DNA of 64,000 nt from contig JAMKCH010084929.1 of assembly GCA_023653785.1 (NCBI GenBank), positions 1 through 64,000 of the forward strand, in the 5' to 3' direction. A program made the position numbers and the translations under genes. Positions 37,514 through 49,330 of the stretch are shown here, one piece after another (positions within the stretch are counted from its first letter, which is position 1; the number at the start of each line of letters is the position of its first letter). The notes below the pieces were generated by a model, which was given only the letters and a program-made list of their open reading frames with translations, was not told where the DNA came from and made no database searches. Origin of the DNA: Ophioderma brevispina. Taxonomy: Eukaryota; Echinodermata; Ophiuroidea; Amphilepidida; Ophiodermatidae.

Positions 37514-38189
37514 AGGCTGACTCAGAGATTTTGAAATATATTTTTTGTGTAGTAATAAAATACAATCATCTGGAAATAAAGATAGTCACCTAAAATGCTT
37601 AATTCCAAACTTAGAGATGGATCGGATTTTTCGTTTTCATGTATACTCGATTCATCTGATATGTGACCCCGTACCATTCTTGCGGAGGTGAGAAATTCAA
37701 TGAGGCGCAGGGACTTGCTGTTAATCATGTTATTGTGAGCAATGTTAATGCCTGAAATACACTATAGTGCGTTTCCATACATGAATGAAATTGTATTTAG
37801 TGGCGGGTGAGTGACCGGAGTGTCATCCAAGGTAATCCGGTGTGGCACGTGCATTTGAATTCTTTCATTTTCCCGGTAGATCCCCTCTCCGACTTATTGG
37901 AATAGGTCCAAAACTCCAGGGGGACGAACGTATCAACGCGAATCGACTATAGTAAGCATTTATGCACAGTATAACAGTGCCATATGATACTGTGTATTAA
38001 AAAAAAAAAAAAAAATCCGGATTCGGAATTTTATAAAAAAAAAGTTGTGATGTTCTATTGGAAGGATTTCGATTTGGGCTTAGTTATTTCACACAGTGAT
38101 TAGTATATGGATAAGCATTATGTATATGCAAAAACACGATTTGTTTGAAAATTGAGCGCGCCCTCATCGGGAAATCTCTGAGTCAGCCT
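37514..38189. mobile_element. 676-bp element with 18-bp perfect ends and TTAA duplication
   Basis: The left end AGGCTGACTCAGAGATTT is exactly reverse-complemented at the right end (38172-38189). TTAA lies directly outside both ends (37510-37513 and 38190-38193). This is the structure of a cut-and-paste element inserting at TTAA, as piggyBac and some Kolobok families do. The interior holds short frames only, with no transposase recognised, so it is non-autonomous. A solitary copy of the same end occurs at 58781. Confidence 0.8.
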
Positions 38190-38193
38190 TTAA

Positions 38194-38983
38194 AACAGTA
38201 CAAACAAAAGAACAAAGTCCCAACACGAGACCGCATATCGGGAGAACGATGAGAAGTCAATATTTTGGCATAATTTTAATTATTGGAATTCCTAAAAGGA
38301 TCACACGCTAATTTTGATTAACATAATTGTGTTGTGACGTTTTTGAAATATACATTTTTATTGGCTAGTCATGCCTCTTTCAATGTAACACTTGTTAACA
38401 CTTTGCTTTTAAAAGGTACAAAAATTGCTGAGATAGAACGCCCGAAGACGCAAAACCCCCAAACTATGACCGCATGGGCAACACCTTTCCTAACGGCGTG
38501 AGTTAGTCAGTGAATCAGTTACATACAGATGTTCCCGACCAGCAAAAATCAGTATCAAGTCATTTTCTATCCGTACGGCACGTACTACTACATATTGAAC
38601 GGAGATCAGTATCTTTGAACAATGCTGTTTTCTTCCGTTTAATCATTTTTAATTTGGAAAAATAACCTTTTACAGCTTATACATTTAGACTATGCTTGCA
38701 AAATTTCGAATATTTCGACGTTTAGGGGTGTTATTGGGCCTGATATGTGCCTTCATCAGATACCGAGACATTCAAATGTGTCCCCGGACAGTCAATCCCA
38801 TAGGATATTTTAGGGCCGTTTGTGTTTAGTCAAGCTAGGCTCTAGGTTACAATTTCCGTCGGCGGATTTGAGAAAAATTTTTTCACCAGTGTTAGGTATA
38901 GTCGATAATTTTGGTCCAATTTCCAAATTGTGTGCCATATTCTTAATTTTTGTCCCAAAAGTAAATCTTATCCATCCCCCCCC
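38194..38983. other. Intergenic, nothing recognised
   Basis: No gene or repeat recognised by eye beyond short chance frames. Confidence 0.4.
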
Positions 38984-39233
38984 CCTATTTTTGCCTTCAT
39001 TTTTACATGAAAAACTGGGTAGATAAAACATTAGGCCTAATTTAACAGATTAACACCATATAATATTAATACAATAATATTTAAATTGTTAACACGCTAC
39101 CTTGAACTTATGTTATCTTCCACCTATTTTTTGTCTTCATTTATTAAATGAAAAACTGGGTAGATAAAACATTCGGCTCTAATGTTAACATGATTACCAC
39201 CATTGAATATGAATAAATAATATTTAAATTGTA
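38984..39233. repeat. Tandem duplication of about 139 bp
   Basis: Copies begin CCTATTTTTGCCTTCATTT (38984) and CCTATTTTTTGTCTTCATTT (39123). Both share ATGAAAAACTGGGTAGATAA, ACATTxGGC and AATATTTAAATTGT. The second copy ends at a 21-base A run (39234-39254). Confidence 0.8.
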
Positions 39234-39515
39234 AAAAAAAAAAAAAAAAAAAAAACTTTTTATTTTTTTCATTTTTGTATGTTATATATTTCTTGTAATT
39301 TTCTTTTTTTACGTTTTTATTTTTTCCTTATGTATGTTTTTATTTATGTCTTTATGCCTGTGTATTTATTTATCTATTTTATTTATTTTGTATTTATTTA
39401 ATTTATTTACTTTTTATTTTATTTCGTTTCATTTTATTTTTATTTGTTATTATTTTTATTATTGCTTTATAGATTTATTTACTTATTTACTTATTTTATT
39501 TTTTTTGCTTTGCGT
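39234..39515. repeat. A-run followed by T-rich simple sequence
   Basis: An A run of about 21 bases, then about 260 bases dominated by T with ATTTATTT-type motifs. Frames across it (Phe/Leu/Ile-rich) are compositional. Confidence 0.85.
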
Positions 39516-41040
39516 ATCGTACGACTTACCCTACATAACCACGTGTTTAAATTACTCTGATACCTAAGAGTGTGTTATTTATTGCCACTCTCGATTCAAT
39601 GACTTTCTTTATCACAGAAAAAATATACGTAGATTCAGGCCTGGGTGATTAATTAATGTAGAAAATTAGGGGATTACATATTGTCGAAATATTAAACGGG
39701 GTTGAATAAATTAATGTCTGGAGAGCGTTCGCCCTTTTCATTTACACATGTTTCACCGTTGCAGAAATATCGGGCTATTACAGATAACAAATGACACCCT
39801 CTCTCTAAAGAAAAATTATAGGACCTATTTTTATTAATGCCCTTACCCTCCCCTGTATACCGTCTTGTTCTTCACCCTTCCTGGTCTAACTGAGCCATGT
39901 TTTGTAAAACAACATAAAAGACCCGATTCCTATAAATTTTCGGTGCCAAAGGACCTCAATGATAGCGTAGTGTCTTTATTTCCATTGTTATCAAAAAAGG
40001 TACAAACATTCCAACTATTATATCACTATGACGGCATAAGTTAAGGAATAAAAATACTAAATATAGGGGAAGTTGATATTTTGCAATTTTATTGAATCGA
40101 AAAGCATGTCAGTACTTAGGGATAAAAAGTATTCAAGAAGTTTATGACCACAAAACATTTCATGATCATGATAAAAAAATCCTTAAGTGCTAATGCCTTT
40201 TGGGCTAAAATGAGTGTAATTTTTTATATGTGTTAAGAATAGAATTTTTGTGGGATCAAATGACCTTATTGAGGTGAAATTCTCAAAATGGTGCATTGTG
40301 GGATGGACTCAACTACCCTGATGCTACAGTGTGTGTCTATGGAAATTGTACGTACACACATGCATACATCATGCATGCATGCATGCATGTATACAACATA
40401 CATACATACAGACAATTTCCATATAGTTATTGCAAATTGCAATTTTACCAATACAGAAGGCGCCACAAAATTGCTCCAAGAGCTGGCGGCAATACCTTAT
40501 TGCTAATTGTATGCCAAGAAGAGATTATAAGGAATCTAACACACCAGTGTAACTACCAAATGAGAAAATGAGTTAAGAACAAACCCATGGCCAAATGAAG
40601 TTGAGATGCAAAGAAAAGTTTAACGACGCGCATTGACACACCAGACCGCATTTGCCAATATTTTTGAACTATGGCAGCGCTGATACTCAGGTATTTGGCC
40701 ATGGCTTTGCTCTTCCGGGTGTTAAACCCGATATTTTTAACCCCGGTTCCCCACATTGTTTATGGTCAACACGTCCCGTTGACCCCGATATAATGACAAT
40801 AATTTTACAGTAATGTTTTATCCCACATTGACTATCACACAAAGGTTTGTATACCTAAACTTCGTATTGTAGCATTGTTCTAGAAAGGCGTCAAATGGTG
40901 ATGAAATTTCGACAATAAAGGCCTTTTCAACTGATGATCAAGGATGAATAAGTCCGGTTTTCTGTGTTCAATACTGTGTATAGAGCTTGGTATATCGCTA
41001 TTCAAAATATCACCATTAATTATCCTTGTTTTACAAACAG
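39516..41040. other. Intergenic with a microsatellite-loop hairpin
   Basis: No gene. At 40337-40426 the complementary arms CTATGGAAATTGT and ACAATTTCCATATAG flank a core of CATG/CATA repeats (40362-40411), which could extrude as a cruciform. The rest is unremarkable AT-rich sequence. Confidence 0.5.
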
Positions 41041-41900
41041 AGAGATCAGGACGGCTGGCTGAATTATCTGAGAGTGGGGAAATGTGGTTGACAATTCTGT
41101 CATGACGTTGGTATACATGTGATTAAAAACCATGCAACCATTGAGAATATGGGAAACAGTGTCAAAACGATTATTGCATAGCAAGCATGACTTTGGATAT
41201 ACAAGTGGATAATAACAGTGCAGCAGAGAAGTACATTCAACATGTTCAAGGAGCTGCAGACGTGTTTTTGAGAAATAAACTTGACCGCTTGGTCAACGTC
41301 TGTTTGTGGGGTAACCCACATTTTTATCCAGAGTTACTCTTTTGTGGACGTACCCCAAGACGAGATACCAACAATTAGCAACGATTGTCTTACACTGAAA
41401 ACGGGGTGGTGCAAGCATTAATGAGTTTCATTTAGAGGTTGGTAGTAGGTAAATTTGGTGTTGTAGCAAGTGTGCACAAAGGCATCATACGGACAGGATA
41501 TTTCAACGATGATGATTTCATGGTCTGGCGATCCACAAATGAAGAGATCTGGTTTGTTATGGTGAATGAATTGAAAATCTGTCTGACTGTCCAGAAAGCC
41601 ACCTGTAATGGGCTGGTCACTAAAACAATCGACATGGGGGTGTATTTAATTACGTCATCTCTAATGTGCTCAACTATGCGGTCATGACGGGCAACGTAAA
41701 TGTTTTTAATTGCAATGCAGCCATTCATGATATGAAGAAACAGTATCTGAAGGGGTTTTATAACAATACGACAAGTTGTTGGGATACTGTTGGGGTAGTA
41801 CATATGCAGGAGGGAGTTACACTCGAGAAGTTGCAGACAGATGTTGAATGACCTTAACAAAGGAAGATCATCACCAAAGAAAAAATTAACACAAATAGTT
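41041..41900. repeat. Two diverged copies of a block about 590 bp apart, with a 169-codon minus-strand frame
   Basis: 41085-41290 and 41672-41870 are alignable: TGACAATTCTGTCATGACG against CAACTATGCGGTCATGACG, then a run ending CATGCAACCATTGAGAATATG against AATGCAGCCATTCATGATATG, and later a GCTGCAGACG/GTTGCAGACAG block. Over the second copy the minus strand is open for 169 codons (41432-41941) and the plus strand is partly open too. I do not recognise the translation. It may be a decayed protein gene or a retroelement 3' section. Confidence 0.45.
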
Positions 41901-41915
41901 TTGATGATATTTATA

Positions 41916-42170
41916 TCCTTGATACTTAGAGGAATTTCCATTCAAAACGTTGGATACACCGGATCATGATTTGTGGTCATGCGCGAATGTCAAAGTCCCG
42001 TTCATGGTAAAATTGTGACTAAGCTTGTGCTCGAGATGAGAACGACATAAATTGTGAGAACTCTAATGAATTATTTGCTCATATCGATTTTAAATTACTG
42101 AAAATAAATTGAACATTGTGGAAAAGTCCCCACTCTCAATAGGCAGTTTACTGTACCGTACAATGTCATA
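41916..42170 (+). repeat. Direct repeat, copy 1 (about 255 bp)
   Basis: Starts TCCTTGATACTTAGAG and ends GTACCGTACAATGTCATA. It matches 42990-43241 throughout, including ATACACCGGATCATGATTTG and GAAAAGTCCCCAC. The two copies flank the CATA-type microsatellite. Confidence 0.85.
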
Positions 42171-42190
42171 CCATACTACATCCATTACAT

Positions 42191-42600
42191 ACAATAATCT
42201 AAACATACAGACATACATACATACATACTTTTTTTTAGTCTTCTATATTTTTTTACGGATAACATCAATACTAGTGGTGAGGTTTATTCCGTTAAAGTCA
42301 CCCCACAATGTTAGACTCACCCCACACTGTTCACTCCCGTCCACGTATGTTCATTTAAACAAACTTCGAACTCACACCCACAATTTATTATATTACGTAA
42401 CATACATACATCATAATACATACATACATACATACATACCTACATACATAAATCTATAACATACATACATACATCTATACATACATACCATACACTAGAA
42501 TACATACATCTATACATACATATACACACACGTCACATACTACACTACTTGTATGCTACATACGTACATACAATGGCATACACTACATTCCACAACACAC
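42191..42600. repeat. Interrupted (CATA)n microsatellite
   Basis: CATACATA runs at 42197-42230, 42401-42480 and 42478-42570, separated by non-repetitive sequence. Tyr/Ile/His-rich frames here are repeat-derived. Confidence 0.9.
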
Positions 42601-42989
42601 ATATATATTTTCCAATGTATATGAACTCTTTTAGATTTAGCTAAAAATCTCTTAAAAGGTCGCTTTTTAGCTACTCTAGTTACTATATTTTAAACCAATT
42701 AAGTACTGTACCACGAAATTTACTAAAAAACAAGTATTTTAGACATTTTTTTACAAAAAAATAACTTTTTAGACACTAAGAAAACACCTAATGTCACAGA
42801 AAAACCCGAATGTCATATAATTGGCCTACATTAACATAACTTCTACATGCATGTGTCAACAACTCATTGCAACAACCCTACTGCTAGCCCCTACAAGGTT
42901 GCGATTTGTATTCCGGGACACCCACGAACCAACAACCTTTATTACCTCCCCACAAATCGCGAAACCGAGAACCGCGCAATTCTAGTTTC

Positions 42990-43241
42990 TCCTTGATACT
43001 TAGAGTAATGTTCATTCAAAACGGGATACACCGGATCATGATTTGTGGTCATTGCGCGGAATTCAAAAAGCGTTAAGAGGGGTAAATTGTGACTAATGCT
43101 TTGCTCGGAGATGGAGAACTACATAAAATTGAGAACTCTATGAGATATTTTGCCATATATCGATTTAAGTTACGAAAATATCCGAACATTTGGAAAAGTC
43201 CCCACCTCAAGATTCATTTACTGTTAACCGTACAATGTCAT
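42990..43241 (+). repeat. Direct repeat, copy 2 (about 250 bp)
   Basis: Partner of 41916-42170. It differs by scattered substitutions and many one- to three-base indels. Confidence 0.85.
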
Positions 43242-43408
43242 GAAGAATGATTTCCGAGTCATTAGCGATAGGCCATAACATGAAATGATGAACGTCTATG
43301 AGTTTAAATGGGGCCCGAATGTTTAATATAACTGACTGTGAGATAAACGGTCCAAACAACTAAATTTGCTGTATTTGATTGCAATATTATTTTTTACAAA
43401 TATTAATA

Positions 43409-43566
43409 ACTCGTTAACACTTTGAATTCAGTGGTGGGTTATATTTTTCCCATGCAGAGATATTTAAGCCGAAGTGGCGTAACCATCGGTCTGGTTACGC
43501 TACTGCGACTTAAATAATATCACTATCGGGAAAAGGATACAACCCATTCGTCAAAGTTATAACGCG
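43409..43566. mobile_element. Near-complete fold-back palindrome, about 158 bp
   Basis: The left arm runs TCGTTAACACTTTGAATTC, GGTGGGTTATATTTTTCCC, ATATTTAAG, GTGGCGTAACCATCGGT. The right arm in reverse complement runs CGCGTTATAACTTTGACG, ATGGGTTGTATCCTTTTCCC, TTATTTAAG, AGTAGCGTAACCAGACCGAT. The arms pair for about 75 bases each with almost no loop. This is a snap-back MITE or structured-RNA locus. No target duplication was established. Confidence 0.7.
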
Positions 43567-43782
43567 TATTTGATACGACGAGTCAGATGGCCTCAACTCA
43601 AAGAAGCTATACACCATGGGCCTAAAATCCTTCTACCGTCTGCCCCTCGTGGAGATTCAGAAAAAGTAAATAAGATGATTTATATTATAGTGACTGTGTT
43701 CGCCTTACGAAATGTGTTGGGTAATGCCCCTGAAATTTATATTGCTACGTCTCAAGCAATGAAAATGTTGGGTTACGTCCAA

Positions 43783-44220
43783 TGATTAAGTCGGTCTCAG
43801 ATATTTGGACTTTTAATATCATTTTTTTCTCTAAATACAAAACAGTGAAATTTTAAACGTGGTGATTGTTTTCTAATTCCTCTCCCCGTAAAAAAATGAT
43901 ATTGCTCGCTCTTCCAATCAATGTAAAATTACTGAGTTGACTGCCACTGATAAGTCTTGGTCTCGTATTTTTGGCCTTTAATACAATTTTTTCTCTAAAT
44001 AAAAACAGTGAAATTTAAAACGGGGTTGGGTGATTGTTTTTATAAATTCTCTCTCAAATATAGTGACTCCGTCTTCAATCAATGTGAAAAAGTCTGGTTA
44101 AGCAATGATAAGTCGGTCTCTGATTTTGGACTTTTAATATAATTTTTTCTCAAATACAAAAAACAGTGAAATTAAAAACGGTAGGGGTGATTGTTTTCTA
44201 AATTCTCTCTCCTCTCAGAG
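43783..44220. repeat. Three tandem copies of a unit of about 160 bp
   Basis: Copies start near 43783, 43948 and 44106, each with GATAAGTCGGTCTC, TTTGGACTTTTAATAT, TTTTTTCTCTAAATA, AACAGTGAAAT and GGTGATTGTTTT. Differences are substitutions and short indels. Confidence 0.85.
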
Positions 44221-44831
44221 TGATTTTCACTTGTTTCAGAGTGAATACCACACCATTTTCACACTTTCAAGGTAGTGAAATTTAACTCTTTTTGGAGTGA
44301 TCACTGTAATTGGAGTGTTTACTGTAGGCGCTCCAAAAAGTGGTATTTCAGGAGTTGGTTTCACCTGAAATTTGCTGTCCATGTGTTGAGTCTGCATAGA
44401 TAATACAACGTGATATACCTACATACATTCTAATACACATGAATCATACAACAATGTACGTCTATGTGTGCGTAGTAGTGATAACATTGATGGATAGACA
44501 TATTGATTGATTGTATACCATTGTATACGGTTGGTTGAACATGTAGCAGGAAATATTTGCATATTATTCCCATTATTACTTATTATAAATAGCTCGCAAC
44601 CATATATTATGGGTATATATTTCAGGAAATGTAGTATTATTTCAACATCTGCTGCTAAAATGGCCGCGACAGAGTACCCATGGCCAAAAAAGCACCCCAT
44701 TGCGTCCTGAATTATTATCCCTCCTTTTAATATTCTACAGGAAACAAATTATTTTTACTTATGGCCAAGCACAAACAAACAAAAACACTCTACACCTAAG
44801 GCCAGTATTAAAAAAATAATTTGTTACATGT

Positions 44832-45647
44832 AGAACTTCGAAGGGGTACAACTCTTGAGATTGTATCAGTCTCCGCAGGTCCAAAGGATATTAGGATCAT
44901 TGTAAGCTTGTATATAGTATGCATAAAATAATTATGCATTATACAATTACCAGCTTAAAAACTTCATAAACTTAATTATAATAATTTTTGTAGGCTTATA
45001 TTTTACAGAGTCTATGCCTATAAGCAAATCATAAGGGGATTATTTTTAGTAAGGAGCATAATTATGCATTATACAATTACCAGCTTAAAAACTTCATAAA
45101 CTTAATTATAATAATTTTTGTAGGCTTATATTTTACAGAGTCTATGCCTATAAGCAAATCATAAGGGGATTATTTTTAGTAAGGAGCATAACTGCTCATT
45201 TCCAGCGGTATTTTGAAGGACATTTGTAGCAAGTAATAATATTTTGACACAGTAATATTCACACCCACTAGATTTGTTTCACATATCTCGGACTTTTTTT
45301 TTTTTTTTTTTTTTAGAACTTCGAAGGGGTACAACTCTTGAGATTGTATCAGTCTCCGCAGGTCCAAAGGATATTAGGATCATTGTAAGCTTGTATATAG
45401 TATGCATAAAATAATTATGCATTATACAATTACCAGCTTAAAAAAATCATAAACTTAATTATAATAATTTTTGTAGGCTTATATTTTACAGAGTCTATGC
45501 CTATAAGCAAATCATAAGGGGATTATTTTTAGTAAGGAGCATAACTGCTCATTTCCAGCGGTATTTTGAAGGACATTTGTAGCAAGTAATAATATTTTGA
45601 CACAGTAATATTCACACCCACTAGATTTGTTTCACATATCTCGGACT
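44832..45647. repeat. Nested tandem duplication (483-bp spacing, inner 130-bp unit)
   Basis: A block beginning AGAACTTCGAAGGGGTACAA occurs at 44832 and 45315 and ends ACATATCTCGGACT in both. Within the first block a 130-bp segment starting ATTATGCATTATACAATTAC is present twice (44931 and 45061), but only once in the second block. Copies are almost identical, differing visibly at AAAAACTTCATAA against AAAAAAATCATAA. A T run (45294-45314) separates the blocks. Non-coding, recent duplication. Confidence 0.9.
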
Positions 45648-45989
45648 AATTTTTGTGTTTGGTTTTTGTACAATTTAGAGAAAAAAAGACCATTACTTGC
45701 TTCTACGAGGGTGCGAGAAACAACGCAAGACACTACATCAAAACATAAAACCCATATTATTTTAAATTATGACCCCACTCAGAGCTACATTAACATTCTT
45801 ATGACCCCTAAGCCTACCAGCATTCTTAAAATATTTATGTACGTGTTTATGCTGGGTAATAATTTTAAAAAAATCTATTTTTGTGGTTGTCAAATCAAAT
45901 GTCTGTCCTTTCAGCATCTAAAAACATCAAAAGATATTCGTTTTAATATCGCTATGCAATCCGTTTCTTGCAATTAATATGATGGCGAG

Positions 45990-46640
45990 ACTTTTTCTAG
46001 CGCTTTCTGCAACAATTCTGTCCAGATCGTCTTGAGACCTTTTCTAGCGCTTTCTGCAACAATTCTGTCCAGATCGTCTTGAGACCTTTTCTAGCGCTTT
46101 CTGCAACAATTCTGTCCAGATCGTCTTGAGACCTTTTCTAGCGATTTCTGCAACAATTCTGTCCAGATCGTCTTGAGACCTTTTCTAGCGCTTTCTACAA
46201 CAATTCTGTCCAGATCGTCTTGAGACCTTTTCTAGCGCTTTCTGCAACAATTCTGTCCAGATCGTTCCCCTTTGAGATCTTTTCTAGCGCCTTTCTACAA
46301 CAATTCGTCCAATCGTCTTGAGACCTTTTAATAGCCTTTCTGCAACAATTCTTTCCAGATCGTCTTGATACCTTTTCCAGCGCTTTCTACAACAATTCTG
46401 TCCAGATCGTCTTGAGACCTTGTTCCTCGCGCTTTTCCTGCAACATTCTGGCCCGATCGTCTTGAACACCTTTTCCTAGCGATTCTGCACCATTTTTTCC
46501 AGATAGTCTTGAGACCTTTTCCAGCGCTTTCTACAACAATTCTGTCCAGATCGTCTTGAGACCCTTTCTTAGCGCTTTCGGCAACATTCGGTCCAGAGCG
46601 TCTTGAGACCTTTTTCTACGTCTTCTGCACCATTCTGCCC
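45990..46640. repeat. 47-bp tandem repeat, about 14 copies
   Basis: Unit landmarks are GAGACCTTTTCTAGCGC, TTTCTGCAACAATTC and TGTCCAGATCGTCTT. Start points at 46034, 46081 and 46128 give an exact 47-base period. The first five or six copies are near-identical; from about 46260 on they acquire indels. The unit is not a multiple of three, so a protein repeat would cycle through three frames. There are no unique spacers between units, so this is not a CRISPR. Confidence 0.92.
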
Positions 46641-49237
46641 GATCCGTCTTTTGGATTGAGAGGCTAGGTGACCTCCACAGGGTTCTGATGTCTAGTTTTT
46701 CCTTCTGTTGTCTGGGAAAGAGTTTCATTAACGCCCATACCATTTTTCCAAAAATTGTTTCCTTTTCTATGCTTATGGTTCCATATTTTGCTTTAATGTA
46801 ACTGTTTTGATACTTTACTAATTCGGTCATGTAGTTTCTTTGACTCTGAACTTGGTGTGCTTCTTGAGCCCCATTCCATGTTTCAACCACTTCCTGTCTT
46901 TTGCTGCATTGCACATTTGTTTGACTTTGTTTTTATTCGGCGCAATTGTATTGTACTATTCTACGTTCTTCCATGCCCTAAAGAATATCATCTGTCCTAA
47001 TTTAACTTCTCTTTGTTTTGTCTTGCTCTCCATCCAAATTTCTCTGATACCACCAGGTCAAACTTATTTGTGGTCTCTGCAATGTCAAGATCCTGGATAT
47101 GCTTTCCATATCGGAGCTCTATTCATCTTTTCATAGCAAGTTTCAACTGCCGGTGCCTACACTGGATGGTGATCAACTGCATGTCACATCCCTTCCAGGA
47201 TATGCAACACTGAGGGGACATCATAAAATAAATAATATGAAGATGTATCAGTCACTATGCTTGGCTGTTAACTAGTGGTTGTGTAGGATTTACTCAACTG
47301 TGTAAGCGATCCGGGGCCGCGTGTATCCATAATACGACGCTCCTAACGTGGCCCGCAATTTTTGAGACTTGGGCGGATTGGGAACAGTCAGGGGTTTTTC
47401 ACCCTACTCTTATTTCGACAATGACATGTACGTACATGTTACAGTTTTAACTCTCTGTACACGGGACCGACGGGTGAACGTCCCCCCTCCGAAGGACGGG
47501 ATGCTTTTCAATGATCCATGGAGGAGAGCGGTATTCTGTATTTAATCAATAGCTGGTATACAGATCAATCCAGAATCAGTAAATTATGCAAAAGGTCATT
47601 GTACCACTCTTATAGCATGCTTCAGTAAACTCTTTGTATAAAACAGAATCAATACAATTGTTGAAACAATGGACATAATGCGACTTTCTCGTTTCTTTTG
47701 TCGGTTCTACTGACTGGAAGGCTATTCTATTGACTGCATTGTACCCTACATGACCGCTTTGTAAAACTGAAGCCCTCGATTTCAACACAATATTATTATT
47801 TTTCCTTTGCCATATTTATAGGAATATTGTTATCTTAGCCTCATTTTCTATGAATGAATATAATATTTTATTTCTTCAAATTTTACTTGGTAAAAGATTT
47901 CTCACGGGGGGGGGAAAAGGTACTTTGGTCACAATGAAAAAAGAAAGGGAATTCCCCTAGTGTTGTTGTGCCAAACTGATCATGCACGTTATTTACATCA
48001 AGGTGGAGAGATTGTGCAAGAGATTCCCCGGAATTGCTAAATTTAAGAAACTGAGGTCAACTTGTTTATGCATTGAGATCAAAAACAGATGCCAAATTCT
48101 GGGTTTCCAATGATGTTATGTATGTAAGTGGTGCAGTGCAGATGCTAGTGCAAAGTTTATTGTTTATGCATGATGATGCTGTAATGATTATTATTAGAGA
48201 TAGGGGAAATTCTAGCTCGGAGTTGTTAAATACACTGGAAAGACTTGGCCAGTAGTAATAACCAGGAGCTATAAAGTAGTCATAGGTAGATTTGATCTGC
48301 AATGAGTGGCCTGTACAGTACATAGTGCCAGGATTTAATTGTATTAAATTCCCACGGAGCAAGTGCTTTAATTATTCTCTGTCGTCTTGGAAGCCAAAGT
48401 GCTGGGAATCAAATAGGATTACCAAAATAGAAATTACAAGCAAAAAAAATAAGATTTAAAATCCATGGAAAACCCATATCAAAATTCATTTGACATAAAA
48501 ATGCTCCCAGAATTGTTTTGAGCAGCCAATGGCCATAGAAAAAATTTGTGCATATTTGCCCACTCTATAATTGTAAATCCCATTGGAATGGGCGAAAAAA
48601 CGATGGGCCTTCACTGATCCGCATATCTCTGGCTTGCGTGGCGGATTGTCATGGGATATTTGCACAATTTATACAAAAGAGTTAATTAATATCCTCCATA
48701 AAATGTAATTCTCAGCTTCAGCAGTTTTGAATATCGTTCTGTGGAACACTTTGTATATAAGTACATGCAGTCATACCATACGTACGTGCGTAAGCCTATG
48801 CTATATGTTCGAGGACCAACCCACACAGGAAAGAAATTATTTCGAATAGTGCTTGGAAGTATAGACCAATGGCAGTTTATTCCGTGGTTGCCTTTGCGCC
48901 GGGCCTTTGTGACAGAGGACACGCAGTTCCTTTGATAGTCTTTTGATGTCCTCAGAATTATAGACCTATTCATAGCCAGCCATGTTTGGTGGACAAGATA
49001 GAAACATTCCATACTTACACATCATTCACCTGTCAATGATCCCTGTGCAACTTCGCTAACCTGGTGTGTCATGGAATATGTATTGCATCTTGTCCACCCA
49101 ACATGTCTGGTGGCTGACGTCATAATTGAATACGGTCTATAGGAAATACAGGAGAAAAACCAGCTTGTGTGTGTGTAGGCTTGTGTGTCTGTTTTTGTGT
49201 GTGTTTGTTTGTGGCTTGGTTCATAAATTTTCATATA
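46641..49237. other. Intergenic, unassigned
   Basis: No gene recognised. A minus-strand frame (46531-46914) runs from unique sequence into the 47-bp array. Its text has ordinary complexity but no family I can name. A segment at 47450-47510 resembles 34480-34530. A G run lies at 47906-47914. Confidence 0.35.
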
Positions 49238-49289
49238 TATAATATATGATATTAGTATATATATATATTAATATATATATATATTATAG

Positions 49290-49327
<38 letters not shown>

Positions 49328-49330
49328 TAC
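49238..49330. repeat. (TA)n microsatellite
   Basis: About 90 bases of nearly uninterrupted TA dinucleotides, preceded by a GT-rich stretch at 49166-49212. Confidence 0.95.

Noticed and set aside
45990..46640. Possible CRISPR array
   Set aside because: Units are head-to-tail with no unique spacers, there are no cas-like genes, and the context is eukaryotic.
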